A stretch of DNA of 64,000 bases from a beta proteobacterium L13 (GTDB taxonomy: Bacteria > Pseudomonadota > Gammaproteobacteria > Burkholderiales > Chromobacteriaceae): the NCBI GenBank assembly GCA_000335715.1, contig AMYZ01000003.1, positions 124,001 through 188,000 of the forward strand, read 5' to 3'. The notes under the pieces were generated by a model that saw only the letters and a list, made by a program, of their open reading frames with translations, was not told the DNA's origin and did not search any database. A program made the translations under genes and the position numbers. This document shows positions 16,828 to 25,811 of this stretch, piece by piece (position 1 is the stretch's first letter; each line of letters starts with the position of its first letter).

Positions 16828-18257
16828 GATTGGTCCTCCAGAATCCAGGTGTCCTTGGTGCCGCCGCCTTGCGACGAATTCACCACCAGCGAGCCTTCTT
16901 TCAGCGCCACACGGGTCAGGCCGCCGGCCACCATGCTGATGTCGCGCCCGGACAGCACGAAGGGGCGCAGGTCGATATGGCGCGGCGCAATGCCGGATTC
17001 CACAAAGGTGGGGCAGGACGACAGGCACAGCGTGGGCTGGGCGATGTAGTTGTTGGGGTCGGCGATGATGCGCTGGCGGAAGTCTTCGATCTCGGCGGCG
17101 CTGGCAGCCGGGCCGATCAGCATGCCGTAGCCGCCGGCGCCGTGGACTTCTTTCACCACCAGCTCGTGCAGGTTGTTCAGCACGTGGTCCAGCTCGGCCG
17201 GGCGGCGGCACATCCAGGTGGGCACGTTTTGCAGCAGCGGCTCTTCGGACAGGTAGAAGCGGATCATGTCCGGCACGTAGGGGTAGATGGACTTGTCGTC
17301 CGCCACACCGGTGCCGATGGCGTTGGCCAGGATCACGCCGCCGGCGCGGTACACCGACAGCAGGCCGGGCACGCCCAGCATGCTGTCGCCACGGAAGGCC
17401 AGCGGGTCGAGGAAGGCATCGTCGATGCGGCGGTAGATCACGTCCACCTGTTTGTGGCCGGCGGTGGTGCGCATGTACACCCGGTTGTTCTTCACGAACA
17501 TGTCCTGCCCTTCCACCAGCTCTACCCCCATCTGCTGCGCGAGGAAAGCGTGCTCGAAGTAGGCGCTGTTGTGGTGGCCGGGGGTCAGCACCACCACGGT
17601 GGGGTTGTCTACCGCGCTGGCGTGGCGCAGCGTGTTCAGCAGCAGCGTGGGGTAATGCTGCACTGGTGCCACCGCGTGGCTGGCAAACAGCTCGGGGAAC
17701 AGCCGCATCATCATCTTGCGGTTTTCCAGCATGTAGGACACGCCGGACGGCACGCGCAGGTTGTCTTCCAGCACGTAGAAGTTGCCGTCGCTGTGGCGGA
17801 TCACGTCCACGCCGGTGATGTGCGCGTAGATGCGGTGCGGCAGGTCCAGCCCCTGCATGGCCGGCTGGTACTGGCTGTTGGAAAACACCTGCTCGGCCGG
17901 AATCAGCCCGGCTTTCACGATGTGCTGTTCGTGGTAGATGTCGTGCAGGAAGGCGTTCAGCGCGGTAACGCGCTGGCGCATGCCCGCTTCCAGTGTCTGC
18001 CAGTCGCTGGCGGGGATGATGCGTGGCACGGTATCGAACGGGATCAGCCGCTCGGCGCCGGAATCGTCGCCGTACACGGCAAAGGTAATGCCCACGCGGT
18101 GGAACATCAGGTCGGCCTCGGCACGTTTGCGCGCCAGGGTTTCTGGCGGCTGCGAGTGCAGCCAGCGGGCAAAGTCGCGGTAGTGCGGGCGGATGCCGCC
18201 GCTGTCGAGCAGCATCTCGTCGTAGTGGCCGGACTCGGGTAGGGTCAGGGCATGCAT
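16824..18257 (-). CDS. circularly permuted ATP-grasp protein (DUF404/DUF407)
   Basis: A 477-residue type-2 circularly permuted ATP-grasp enzyme: YHEQHIVKAGLIPAEQVF, the nucleotide-binding EDNLRVPSGVSYMLENR near residue 165, and the C-terminal KEVHGAGGYGMLIGPAAS. Family members are predicted ATP-dependent peptide or amide ligases. It is the first gene of the Anbu operon, whose five genes all overlap by four bases. The likely promoter is in the 249-base gap before the divergent diguanylate cyclase. Confidence 0.9.
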   Translation of the reverse strand: MHALTLPESGHYDEMLLDSGGIRPHYRDFARWLHSQPPETLARKRAEADLMFHRVGITFAVYGDDSGAERLIPFDTVPRIIPASDWQTLEAGMRQRVTALNAFLHDIYHEQHIVKAGLIPAEQVFSNSQYQPAMQGLDLPHRIYAHITGVDVIRHSDGNFYVLEDNLRVPSGVSYMLENRKMMMRLFPELFASHAVAPVQHYPTLLLNTLRHASAVDNPTVVVLTPGHHNSAYFEHAFLAQQMGVELVEGQDMFVKNNRVYMRTTAGHKQVDVIYRRIDDAFLDPLAFRGDSMLGVPGLLSVYRAGGVILANAIGTGVADDKSIYPYVPDMIRFYLSEEPLLQNVPTWMCRRPAELDHVLNNLHELVVKEVHGAGGYGMLIGPAASAAEIEDFRQRIIADPNNYIAQPTLCLSSCPTFVESGIAPRHIDLRPFVLSGRDISMVAGGLTRVALKEGSLVVNSSQGGGTKDTWILEDQS

Positions 18258-18506
18258 GGCACTCTCCAGCTATCGTGATCACGGTGTATTCAGCAAGCGC
18301 TGTGCCAGTCGGCATGGGCTTGCCAATGGCTTGGCGGCGTGCACTTTGCACAGTAATGAGGCATGCACGAAGACGGGTTGCATGCACGTGTCGTACTGGT
18401 GCGCCATGCCCCGGAATGGCTCATTTTCGAGACTGGTAGAGTGTGGCTTGCCGCCAGCGCTGTCCTGCTCGTATATTGCGGGCAAACATTTATCGAAAAC
18501 GCCACC

Positions 18507-20093
18507 ATGGCCACCGCCCCCACCCCTGATGCCGTCGCCGACGACACGCCGGCTACTGCAGGCTTCTACCATGCGCTCTCGCCACGGGTGTTACTGGCTG
18601 GCGGCGCTGCCCGTTGGCCGCTGATCCTGGGCTGGCTACTGTCGCTGGGGGCCAGCCTGTGGCTGGGGGTATTGCAGCTGTACGGTGGCTGGTACGGTTT
18701 TGAGGTGAAAGCCGGCGAGCTGACTTTCCTGCTGAGCATTTACCCGCCGCTGACCATCAGTACGCTCTGGGTGCTGTGTTTCGGTTACGCCTGGGGTGCC
18801 TCGCTGGCTTACCTCACCACCTTCATGGTGGGCTTGCTGTCCGGCCTGAGCCTGGGCTGGGCCATGGTTTTCGGGCTGGCCAACCCGCTGGGCCTGCTGG
18901 TGATGGCGCTGGTGTACCAGCAGGTACGCGTGAGCTTTCTCCCGCGCAGTGTGGCCGCCTTGATGTTCTTCGTATCCATCAGCTTTGTTTCCGGCATTGC
19001 CAGCGCCACCGGCTCCTTCATCTGGAGCTACTACAACAAGCTGTCGGCGCTGGGGGCTTTCCAGGCGTGGCAAGGCTGGTGGGCAGGCAATTTCCTGCAG
19101 ACGGTGACGACCTGCGCCCCGCTGCTCTACCTGTTTGGCCCCGCGGTGTTGCGCTGGCGCGAGCGCCACTGGCCCAGCCGGATGAGCGAGGCGCGCTACC
19201 GCTGGGTATGGTTGGCCGCATTGTCGTCGCTGGCCGGCGTCATCGCCTTTTTGTGGCTGTCGTTTGTGCTGGCCGACCGCAGCGTGATGGCGATGCCCGG
19301 CGCCGCCGAGCAGCAATGGCAGCAACGCGCCCTGCTCTACCGTGACTCGGCCCGCTCGGTGTACTGGGTCATGTCCGTGCTGCTGTTTGCCATGGTGTTT
19401 CTGGGCTACCGCTTCCTTACCCAGCGTACCCGGCAGCTGCACCAGTCTGCCGCCCGGCTGGCGCTGCAGCGCGACCTGGCCCTGCGCCGCCAGCAAGAGG
19501 CAGAAACGGCGCGCAACGAGCTGCACCAGCTGAATGTGGAGCTGGCTGCCCGCATCCACGAAGTCGAGGGCTTGCAGGCACAGCTGCACGAGCAAGCCAG
19601 CCGCGACCCGCTGACCGGCCTGCATAACCGCCGCTATCTGCATCAGCAGCTGCCGGTATTGTTGCGTACGGCGCAGCAACAGCAGCGCCGCCTGTGCGTG
19701 CTGTTGCTGGATCTTGACCATTTCAAGCAGGTAAACGACCGCCACGGTCACGCGGTGGGCGACGCCGTGCTGCGCCTGTTTGCCGCCCGGCTGGCCGCCA
19801 TCGTCGCGCCTGGCGACCTGCTGGTACGCTACGGCGGCGAGGAGTTTCTGCTGGTGATGCCGGCGGCGGACGAAGCCCGCGTCACGCAATTATTGCCGCA
19901 GCTGCAGGCCGCGCTGGATAGCAGCCAGCTGCGTGTCGATAGCGGCGCGCTAGTGCCGCTGGCTTTCTCGGCCGGCGTAACGTTTGGTAGCGGCAGGCAA
20001 GACAGCGAAGACGACTTGCTGCTACAGGCGGACGCCGCGCTCTACCAGGCCAAGGCGGCCGGGCGGCGCACCTGGCGCGTGTACCAGCCCTAG
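18507..20093 (+). CDS. membrane sensor diguanylate cyclase (GGDEF)
   Basis: The ATG at 18507 gives 528 residues; in-frame starts back to 18363 are possible. Residues about 30-300 hold eight or so hydrophobic helices of a MASE1-like sensor. A coiled stretch follows (about 310-360), then a GGDEF domain with DPLTGLHNRRYL, DLDHFKQVNDRHGHAVGD and an active-site RYGGEEF. The product is c-di-GMP. The position of the inhibitory RxxD site reads APGD, so product inhibition at that site is probably lost. It is divergent from the Anbu operon. Confidence 0.88.
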   Translation: MATAPTPDAVADDTPATAGFYHALSPRVLLAGGAARWPLILGWLLSLGASLWLGVLQLYGGWYGFEVKAGELTFLLSIYPPLTISTLWVLCFGYAWGASLAYLTTFMVGLLSGLSLGWAMVFGLANPLGLLVMALVYQQVRVSFLPRSVAALMFFVSISFVSGIASATGSFIWSYYNKLSALGAFQAWQGWWAGNFLQTVTTCAPLLYLFGPAVLRWRERHWPSRMSEARYRWVWLAALSSLAGVIAFLWLSFVLADRSVMAMPGAAEQQWQQRALLYRDSARSVYWVMSVLLFAMVFLGYRFLTQRTRQLHQSAARLALQRDLALRRQQEAETARNELHQLNVELAARIHEVEGLQAQLHEQASRDPLTGLHNRRYLHQQLPVLLRTAQQQQRRLCVLLLDLDHFKQVNDRHGHAVGDAVLRLFAARLAAIVAPGDLLVRYGGEEFLLVMPAADEARVTQLLPQLQAALDSSQLRVDSGALVPLAFSAGVTFGSGRQDSEDDLLLQADAALYQAKAAGRRTWRVYQP

Positions 20094-20168
20094 CCCGTCG
20101 CCGCGTTCTGCCACTGGCGGCCAGTCTTTGTGCAGGCGGCCATATCGATGCAAGCCATTTCTGTATAT

Positions 20169-20187
20169 GATTTGTATTGGACAAATC
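20169..20187. promoter_or_regulatory. inverted-repeat operator upstream of the SDR-photolyase operon
   Basis: Perfect 7-base arms GATTTGT and ACAAATC around ATTGG, ending 15 bases before the SDR start at 20203. The neighbouring genes are of the kind controlled by light-responsive MerR (LitR/CarH) repressors, so such a regulator is a candidate. The actual binder is unknown. Confidence 0.45.
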
Positions 20188-20202
20188 AAACAGGTCATGG
20201 CC

Positions 20203-20949
20203 ATGCAAACCATCTGGATTACCGGCGCCAGCGGCGCTATCGGCAGCGCGCTGGCACGGCGCCTTTCGCCCGGCCACCGTCTGGTGCTGAGTGCGCGCCG
20301 CGAAGCCGAGTTGGCCGCACTGGCCGCCAGCCTGCCCGGCGAGGTACTGCTGCGCCCGCTGGACACGCTGGATGCCGCCGCCGTGCGCGACACGGTGGCC
20401 GGCCTGGCCGCCGACGGCGTGGCGCTCACCGGTTTGGCGCACTGCGTGGGCAGCACGCTGATCCGCCCGCTGCACCTCACCGCCGAAGACGACGCCTGGC
20501 AGCTGATGCAGCACAACTGGCTGAGCGCCGTGCACGTGCTCAAGGCCTTTGTCGCCGCCGCGCTCAAGCACAAGCAGCCGGCCAGCGCGGTGCTGGTGGG
20601 CTCGCTGGTGGCGCAGGCCGGTTTCCCCAACCACGAAGCCATTGCCAGCGCCAAGGCGGCGGTGGCAGCGCTGGCGCAAAGCACCGCCGCTAGCTACGCC
20701 GAGCGCGGCATTCGCGTGAACTGTGTGCATCCGGGGCTGACCGTGTCGGCGCTGTCGGTGCGCCTCACCGGCACGCCGGAAGCCATCGCCCGCAACGCGC
20801 AGGCCAACCCGATGCAGCGCGTGGGCCAGGGTGACGACAGCGCCGCGCTGATTGCCTTCCTGCTGTCGCCCGAGGCCGGCTGGATTACCGGCCAGAATAT
20901 CGGTGTAGACGGCGGCCACGGCGTGATTCACCCGCTACCCAAGGCATGA
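20203..20949 (+). CDS. short-chain dehydrogenase/reductase
   Basis: A 248-residue NAD(P)-dependent SDR. The cofactor motif is TGASGAIG near residue 7. The active-site Ser is in VLVGSLVAQAG. The usual YxxxK is replaced by HEAIASAK, with His at the Tyr position, which is unusual and may lower or change activity. A C-terminal GQNIGVDGGHG is typical. The start at 20203 was preferred over 20197 because of the better spacing to CAGG. It overlaps the photolyase start by four bases and probably belongs to a light-induced operon. Confidence 0.82.
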   Translation: MQTIWITGASGAIGSALARRLSPGHRLVLSARREAELAALAASLPGEVLLRPLDTLDAAAVRDTVAGLAADGVALTGLAHCVGSTLIRPLHLTAEDDAWQLMQHNWLSAVHVLKAFVAAALKHKQPASAVLVGSLVAQAGFPNHEAIASAKAAVAALAQSTAASYAERGIRVNCVHPGLTVSALSVRLTGTPEAIARNAQANPMQRVGQGDDSAALIAFLLSPEAGWITGQNIGVDGGHGVIHPLPKA

Positions 20950-22478
20950 GCTACAGCGTTGTCTGGTTCAAGCGCGACCTGCGCCTGGCCGACCACGCCC
21001 CGTTGTGCGCCGCCGCCGCGCGCGGCCCGCTGCTGTGCCTGTACGTGGTAGAGCCGGGGCTGTGGCAGCAGCCGGACGCCTCGGCGCGGCAATACCATTT
21101 TCTGCGCGAAAGCCTGCACGACCTGGCTGGCCAGCTGCGCGAGCGCGGCCTGCGCCTGTACGTGGCGGTGGGCGAGATCGGAGAGGTACTGACGCAGCTG
21201 TACGCGCAAGCGCCGTTCGACGCCCTGTTTGCCCATGAAGAAACCGGTAACGACTGGACCTACCGCCGCGACATCGCCGTGGCGCGCTGGTGTGCGGCCA
21301 ACCATGTGCAGTGGCGCGAATGGCCGCAGTTTGGCGTGGTGCGTGGCGGCCTGAACCGCGACCACTGGCAGCCGCAGTGGGAGGCGTTGATGGCGGCACC
21401 GTTATTGCCGCTGCCGGCGCTGCAACAAGTGGCACTCAGTTGGCCGCCGGTGCACCTGCCGGGTGCTGCGGCACTGGGTTTGGGCGATGGCGACGCGCCG
21501 GGGCGGCAGCCCGGTGGCCGCACGGCGGCGCTGGCAGTGTTGGACGATTTCCTGCTGGATCGCGCCGCGCAGTACCGTGGCGGCATCTCGTCGCCGCTGT
21601 CGGCGCCCAGCGCCTGCTCGCGTTTGTCGCCGTATCTCGCGCTGGGGTGCATCTCGATGCGCGAGGTGGTGCAGGCCAGCCGCGCCATGCTGGCGCAGCT
21701 GCACGGCGAGGGTGCCGCCAGCCGGCGCACGGCGGGCATCCGCGCCTTCATCAGCCGCCTGTACTGGCACTGCCATTTCATCCAGAAGCTGGAAAGCGAG
21801 CCGGCACTGGAATGGCGCAACCTGCATCGCGGCTACGACGGCCTGCGCGAAAACGACTGGGACGAGGCGCGCTTTGCCGCCTGGCGCGACGGCCGCACCG
21901 GTTGGCCGCTGGTAGACGCCTGCATTGCCATGCTGCGCCACACCGGCTGGCTGAACTTTCGCATGCGCGCCATGCTGGTGTCGGTGGCGGCCTACCCTCT
22001 GTGGCTGCACTGGCGGCCGGTGGGGCTGTGGCTGGCGCAGCAGTTTGTCGATTACGAACCGGGCATCCACTGGAACCAGCTGCAGATGCAGTCCGGCACC
22101 ACCGGCATCAACGTGCCGCGCATCTACAACCCGCTGAAGCAGGCGCGCGAGCACGACCCGCACGGCCGCTTCGTGCGGCAATGGTTGCCACCGCTACGCC
22201 GCGTACCCGGTGTGTGGCTGTTCGAGCCGTGGCGCATGCCGCCCGACATCCAGGCGCGCTGCGGCGTACAGGTTGGCCGCGACATCCCGCAGCCGCTGGT
22301 GGACGTGGAGGCCGCCACCCGCGAGGCCAAGGCGCGGCTATTTGCGCTGCGTGGCCGGCCCGAGGTGCGCGCCGGCAAGGCCGCCATCGTGGCGCGGCAC
22401 GGCTCGCGCAAGCGCGGCGAGGCGCGTGGCCACCGCCAGCCGCCGGCCACGCCCGGCCAGCTCAGCCTGGACTGGTAG
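20946..22478 (+). CDS. cryptochrome/photolyase family FAD-binding protein
   Basis: A 510-residue flavoprotein. The N-terminal photolyase domain begins SYSVVWFKRDLRLADHAPL. The FAD-binding helical domain has LSPYLALGCISMREVVQ, the characteristic RLYWHCHFIQKLE, and DACIAMLRHTGWLNFRMRAML. The C-terminal tail is basic. It belongs to the photolyase branch common in Proteobacteria, related to but distinct from classical CPD photolyases. DNA repair or blue-light signalling are both possible. It is coupled to the SDR gene by an ATGA overlap and followed by a strong terminator. Confidence 0.85.
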   Translation: MSYSVVWFKRDLRLADHAPLCAAAARGPLLCLYVVEPGLWQQPDASARQYHFLRESLHDLAGQLRERGLRLYVAVGEIGEVLTQLYAQAPFDALFAHEETGNDWTYRRDIAVARWCAANHVQWREWPQFGVVRGGLNRDHWQPQWEALMAAPLLPLPALQQVALSWPPVHLPGAAALGLGDGDAPGRQPGGRTAALAVLDDFLLDRAAQYRGGISSPLSAPSACSRLSPYLALGCISMREVVQASRAMLAQLHGEGAASRRTAGIRAFISRLYWHCHFIQKLESEPALEWRNLHRGYDGLRENDWDEARFAAWRDGRTGWPLVDACIAMLRHTGWLNFRMRAMLVSVAAYPLWLHWRPVGLWLAQQFVDYEPGIHWNQLQMQSGTTGINVPRIYNPLKQAREHDPHGRFVRQWLPPLRRVPGVWLFEPWRMPPDIQARCGVQVGRDIPQPLVDVEAATREAKARLFALRGRPEVRAGKAAIVARHGSRKRGEARGHRQPPATPGQLSLDW

Positions 22479-22514
22479 CGTGTACACCGCCGCCTTGCCC
22501 GCCCGCACAAAACA

Positions 22515-22549
22515 ACACGGCCGCGCCCTGTTGCCAGGGGCGGCCGTGT
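22515..22549. terminator. bidirectional terminator hairpin
   Basis: ACACGGCCGCGCCCTG pairs with CAGGGGCGGCCGTGT across a TTGC loop, with one bulged base. It lies between the photolyase and the convergent azoR. No strong T run is present. Confidence 0.65.
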
Positions 22550-22566
22550 CGGAGTGGGCAGATCGC

Positions 22567-23169
22567 TTAAGCAGCGGCGATGGCGGCTTCGGCAGCGGCC
22601 AGGGCGGCAGCCTTGGCGTCCGGGCCCATGGCCACGCCTTCAGCGCGCACGAAGGACACGTCGGTGATGCCCAGGAAGCCCAGCACGGTCTTCAGGTAGT
22701 CTTCCTGGAAGTCCATTTGCTGGCCTTGCTCGTTGCTGTACACGCCGCCACGGGCCGATACCACGTACACCTTTTTGCCACCGGCCAGGCCGACCGGGCC
22801 GGTTTCGGTGTACTTGAAGGTGCGGCCGGCCACGGCCACGCGGTCGATCCACGCCTTCAGCTGCGACGGCACGCCAAAGTTGTACATCGGGGCGCCGATC
22901 ACCAGCACGTCGGCGGCCAGGAATTCGGCGATCAGCGCGTCGCTGCGGGCGGCTTCGGCTTGTTGCAGCGGGCTCCAGTCGGCCTTGTCGGTAAAGGCGG
23001 CGCCCAGGATTTCGCCGGACAGATGCGGAATCTCGTTGGCGGCCAGGTCGTGGTAGGTCACCTGCGCGCCGGCGTGGCGGGCGGTCAGGCTGCTGACCAG
23101 CGCCTGGGTCAGGCCGCGGGATACCGAGTTGGTGGCGAGGATGCTGGAATCGAGGTGCAGGATGTTCAT
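22567..23169 (-). CDS. azoR: FMN-dependent NADH-azoreductase
   Basis: A 200-residue flavodoxin-fold quinone/azo reductase. MNILHLDSSILATNSVSRGLT carries the FMN phosphate loop, and APMYNFGVPSQLKAWIDRV and SARGGVY are family motifs. It reduces quinones and azo compounds with NADH in the cytosol. It is divergent from a LysR-type regulator with a 121-base gap containing an inverted repeat, so that regulator probably controls it, an arrangement common for azoR. Confidence 0.92.
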   Translation of the reverse strand: MNILHLDSSILATNSVSRGLTQALVSSLTARHAGAQVTYHDLAANEIPHLSGEILGAAFTDKADWSPLQQAEAARSDALIAEFLAADVLVIGAPMYNFGVPSQLKAWIDRVAVAGRTFKYTETGPVGLAGGKKVYVVSARGGVYSNEQGQQMDFQEDYLKTVLGFLGITDVSFVRAEGVAMGPDAKAAALAAAEAAIAAA

Positions 23170-23265
23170 GGTGCGGCTCCGTTGGGTGTGTTTGCCGCAC
23201 GCTGCGGCGATGGGTGTACTGTAAATCTGCGACCAATCACGCACTAGACGGCTAGAATCGGATTC

Positions 23266-23287
23266 ATTGTTCCACTGGCGAGACAAT
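23266..23287. promoter_or_regulatory. candidate LysR-type operator between azoR and lysR
   Basis: ATTGT and ACAAT arms separated by 12 bases, ending four bases before the LysR start. This is close to the T-N11-A layout of LysR-type binding sites in a divergent promoter. Confidence 0.4.
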
Positions 23288-23290
23288 GTA

Positions 23291-24229
23291 ATGCAAGACC
23301 TCAACGATCTGCTGTTTTTTGCCAAGGTAGTCGAGCACGGCGGTTTCAACGCCGCCAGCCGCCAGCTGGGCGTGCCCAAGTCGCGGCTGTCGCGGCGCGT
23401 GGCCGAGCTGGAAGCGCGCATCGGCGTGCGCCTGCTACAGCGCACCACGCGCCGGCTGGCGCTGACCGACGTCGGCGCGCAGTACTACCGCCACTGCCAG
23501 GCCATGCTGGCCGAGGCCGAGGCAGCCGAAGAAACCATCGCCCGCCACACCGCCGAGCCGCGCGGCCTGGTGCGCGTCAGCTGCCCGGAGCTGCTGGCCA
23601 AGACGCTGCTGGCGCCGCTGCTGCCGGCCTTCATGGCGCGCTACCCGCAGGTGCGCATCACGCTAGAAGTCACCGGCCGCCGCGTCGACCTGATCAACGA
23701 CGGCATCGACGTGGCGCTGCGCGTGCGGCAGCGGCTGGACGACAGCGCCAGCATCGTGGCGCGGCCGCTGGCGCAAAGCGAAAGCGCGCTGGTGGCCAGC
23801 CCGGCGCTGATTGCGACCCAGGGTTGGCCGCAACACCCGGCCGCCCTCACCGCCTGGCCGGCGCTGGTGATGAGCCGCCCCGACGGCCGTGGCGAGTGGC
23901 CGCTGTTGGACGAAGTGGGCCAGCTCACCCGGCTGGACATCGCCGAACCACGGCTGATGACCGACGACCTGCTGGTGCTGCGCGAAGCCGCCATCGCCGG
24001 CAGCGGCGTGGCGCTGCTGCCGCTAATGGTGTGCCACGACGCGCTGGCCGACGGCCGCCTGCTGCACGTGCTGCCCGGCTACCGCACGCCGGACGGCATT
24101 TTGCACGCCGCGTTTACCGGGCGCCGCCACCTGATACCGGCGGTGCGTTGTTTTATCGATTTTCTGGTGGAGGCGCTGCCGCCGCAGCTGGCGCGCTGCG
24201 AAGGGCACGGCCTGCCTTTGCCTGGCTGA
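23291..24229 (+). CDS. LysR-family transcriptional regulator
   Basis: A 312-residue LTTR. The winged helix-turn-helix occupies residues 1-60 (DLNDLLFFAKVVEHGGFNAA, LGVPKSRLSRRVAELE). The effector-binding domain follows, with RVSCPELLAKTLLAPLL near residue 95. The start at 23291 was chosen over an upstream in-frame codon because it gives the standard LTTR N-terminus. It is divergent from azoR, its most likely target. Forty-two bases separate it from DUF2256. Confidence 0.9.
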   Translation: MQDLNDLLFFAKVVEHGGFNAASRQLGVPKSRLSRRVAELEARIGVRLLQRTTRRLALTDVGAQYYRHCQAMLAEAEAAEETIARHTAEPRGLVRVSCPELLAKTLLAPLLPAFMARYPQVRITLEVTGRRVDLINDGIDVALRVRQRLDDSASIVARPLAQSESALVASPALIATQGWPQHPAALTAWPALVMSRPDGRGEWPLLDEVGQLTRLDIAEPRLMTDDLLVLREAAIAGSGVALLPLMVCHDALADGRLLHVLPGYRTPDGILHAAFTGRRHLIPAVRCFIDFLVEALPPQLARCEGHGLPLPG

Positions 24230-24271
24230 ACAAGCACCGCAGGCGCCGCCACCGTTGCAAGGAGAGCAAGC

Positions 24272-24421
24272 ATGAAAATGCGCAAGAAAGCCGACCTGCC
24301 CAGCAAGGTGTGCGCCGCCTGCGGCCGCCCGTTCAGCTGGCGCAAAAAATGGCAGGCGGTGTGGGACGAGGTGAAGTATTGCTCTGACCGCTGCCGCCAT
24401 ACGCGCCGGAGCGCATCATGA
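24272..24421 (+). CDS. DUF2256 zinc-finger-like protein
   Basis: A 49-residue protein preceded by a strong AAGGAG site. It carries two cysteine pairs, VCAACGRPF and YCSDRC, typical of DUF2256, a short Cys4 zinc-finger-like family. A WRKKW basic-aromatic patch lies between them. DUF2256 genes are frequently next to DASH cryptochromes. Here the stop overlaps the CRY-DASH start by four bases, indicating translational coupling. The function is unknown; a nucleic-acid or flavoprotein partner role is an inference. Confidence 0.88.
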   Translation: MKMRKKADLPSKVCAACGRPFSWRKKWQAVWDEVKYCSDRCRHTRRSAS

Positions 24422-25695
24422 GCGCCGTAGCGTACTGGTTCCGCCACGGCCTGCGCCTGGGCGACAACCCGGCCTTGTGCCAGGCGCTGGCGCTGGCCGA
24501 CACCCTGCTGCCGGTGGTGTGCCTCGACGATAGCTGGCAGCCGCATTCGCCGTGGCCGTTTGCCCGCCTGTCACCGGCGCGGCAGCGGGTGCGTGCCGAC
24601 GCCATCGCCGCGCTGGACGCCGCCTTGCAAGCGCGCGGCAGCCGCTTGCTGGTGCTGCACGGCGCGCCGCAGCAGGTATTGCCGCCACTATTGGCGCGCC
24701 ATGGCGTGCAGCGCATTGTGGCCGAAGACATCGCCGCCCCCGAGGAGCAGCCGCAGGTCGCCGCCTTGTGCCAGGCCGGCTTCGCTGTAGACACCGTATG
24801 GCAGAGCACGCTGCTGGACCCGGTCAGCCTGCCGTTTGCCCCCGCTGCGCTGCCGGCCAGCTTTACCGCCTTCCGCCAGCGGGTGGAGGCTGCCGGCGTA
24901 CGCCCGCCCGCGCCGTTGGCCGCACCGGCACAGTTACCCCCGCCACCGGCCGGCGTGGACTGGCAACCCTTGCCCGCTATCGACGCCCAACCCGACCCGC
25001 GTGGCAGCCTGCCCTGGCACCAGCCCGCAGCCCACGCAGGCGAAGCGGCCGGCCTGGCGCATCTGCAGCAATACCTGGCGCAGGATCTGCCGCGCACATA
25101 CAAGGCCACCCGCAATGGCCTTGTCGGGCAGGATTACTCCAGCAAGTGGTCGCTGTGGCTGGCCCTGGGCAGCGTGTCGGCGCGCACGCTGTACGCCGCG
25201 CTGCAAGGCTACGAGGCGCAGCACGGCGCCAGCGACGGCAGCTACTGGCTGTGGTTCGAGCTGCTGTGGCGTGATTACTTCCGCCTGCTGCACCTGCAGT
25301 ACGGCGCCCGGCTGTACCGGGGCCGTGGCCTGCACGGCCAGCCGCCGGCACCGATGGCAGACGAGGCGTTTGCGCGCTGGTGCCAGGGCCGCACCGGCCA
25401 TGCTTTTATCGATGCTGGCATGCGCGAGCTGGCCGCAACCGGCTATCTGTCCAACCGCCTGCGCCAGAACGTGGCCAGTTATCTGATTCACGACCTGGGC
25501 GGCGACTGGCGTGCCGGCGCGGCGTGGTTCGAAGCGCAGCTGGTGGATTACGACGTGTACAGCAACCAGGGCAACTGGCTGTACCTGGCCGGGCGCGGCA
25601 CCGACCCGCGCGGCAGCCGCCGCTTCAACCCCGACAAGCAGGCCGCCGATTACGATGCCGACGGCGCCTATCGCCGGCTGTGGGCCACGCGCTAG
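24418..25695 (+). CDS. cryptochrome DASH
   Basis: A 425-residue DASH-type cryptochrome/photolyase. The N-terminal antenna domain starts SAVAYWFRHGLRLGDNPAL. The FAD domain carries TYKATRNGLVGQDYSSKWSL, YWLWFELLWRDYFR and YDVYSNQGNWLYLAG with RFNPDKQA, all DASH signatures. The family repairs cyclobutane dimers in single-stranded DNA and binds FAD and an antenna pterin. It is a second photolyase homologue within 3.5 kb. A dispersed 10-mer copy lies five bases after its stop. Confidence 0.92.
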   Translation: MSAVAYWFRHGLRLGDNPALCQALALADTLLPVVCLDDSWQPHSPWPFARLSPARQRVRADAIAALDAALQARGSRLLVLHGAPQQVLPPLLARHGVQRIVAEDIAAPEEQPQVAALCQAGFAVDTVWQSTLLDPVSLPFAPAALPASFTAFRQRVEAAGVRPPAPLAAPAQLPPPPAGVDWQPLPAIDAQPDPRGSLPWHQPAAHAGEAAGLAHLQQYLAQDLPRTYKATRNGLVGQDYSSKWSLWLALGSVSARTLYAALQGYEAQHGASDGSYWLWFELLWRDYFRLLHLQYGARLYRGRGLHGQPPAPMADEAFARWCQGRTGHAFIDAGMRELAATGYLSNRLRQNVASYLIHDLGGDWRAGAAWFEAQLVDYDVYSNQGNWLYLAGRGTDPRGSRRFNPDKQAADYDADGAYRRLWATR

Positions 25696-25778
25696 CCGCT
25701 GCGGCCAACCTTGGCGCTGGCAATAAAACCACAACCCGCCAGCGGGCTGCTTGCGGTGATGGCCGCACTGAAAGTAAT

Positions 25779-25793
25779 GTATCAATAAGATAC
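25779..25793. promoter_or_regulatory. inverted repeat upstream of the DinB-like gene
   Basis: Arms GTATC and GATAC around AATAA, 18 bases before the start at 25812. Its position suits an operator or overlaps the promoter; the binding protein is unknown. Confidence 0.3.
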
Positions 25794-25811
25794 GTTACGT
25801 AAAGGGCTGTT

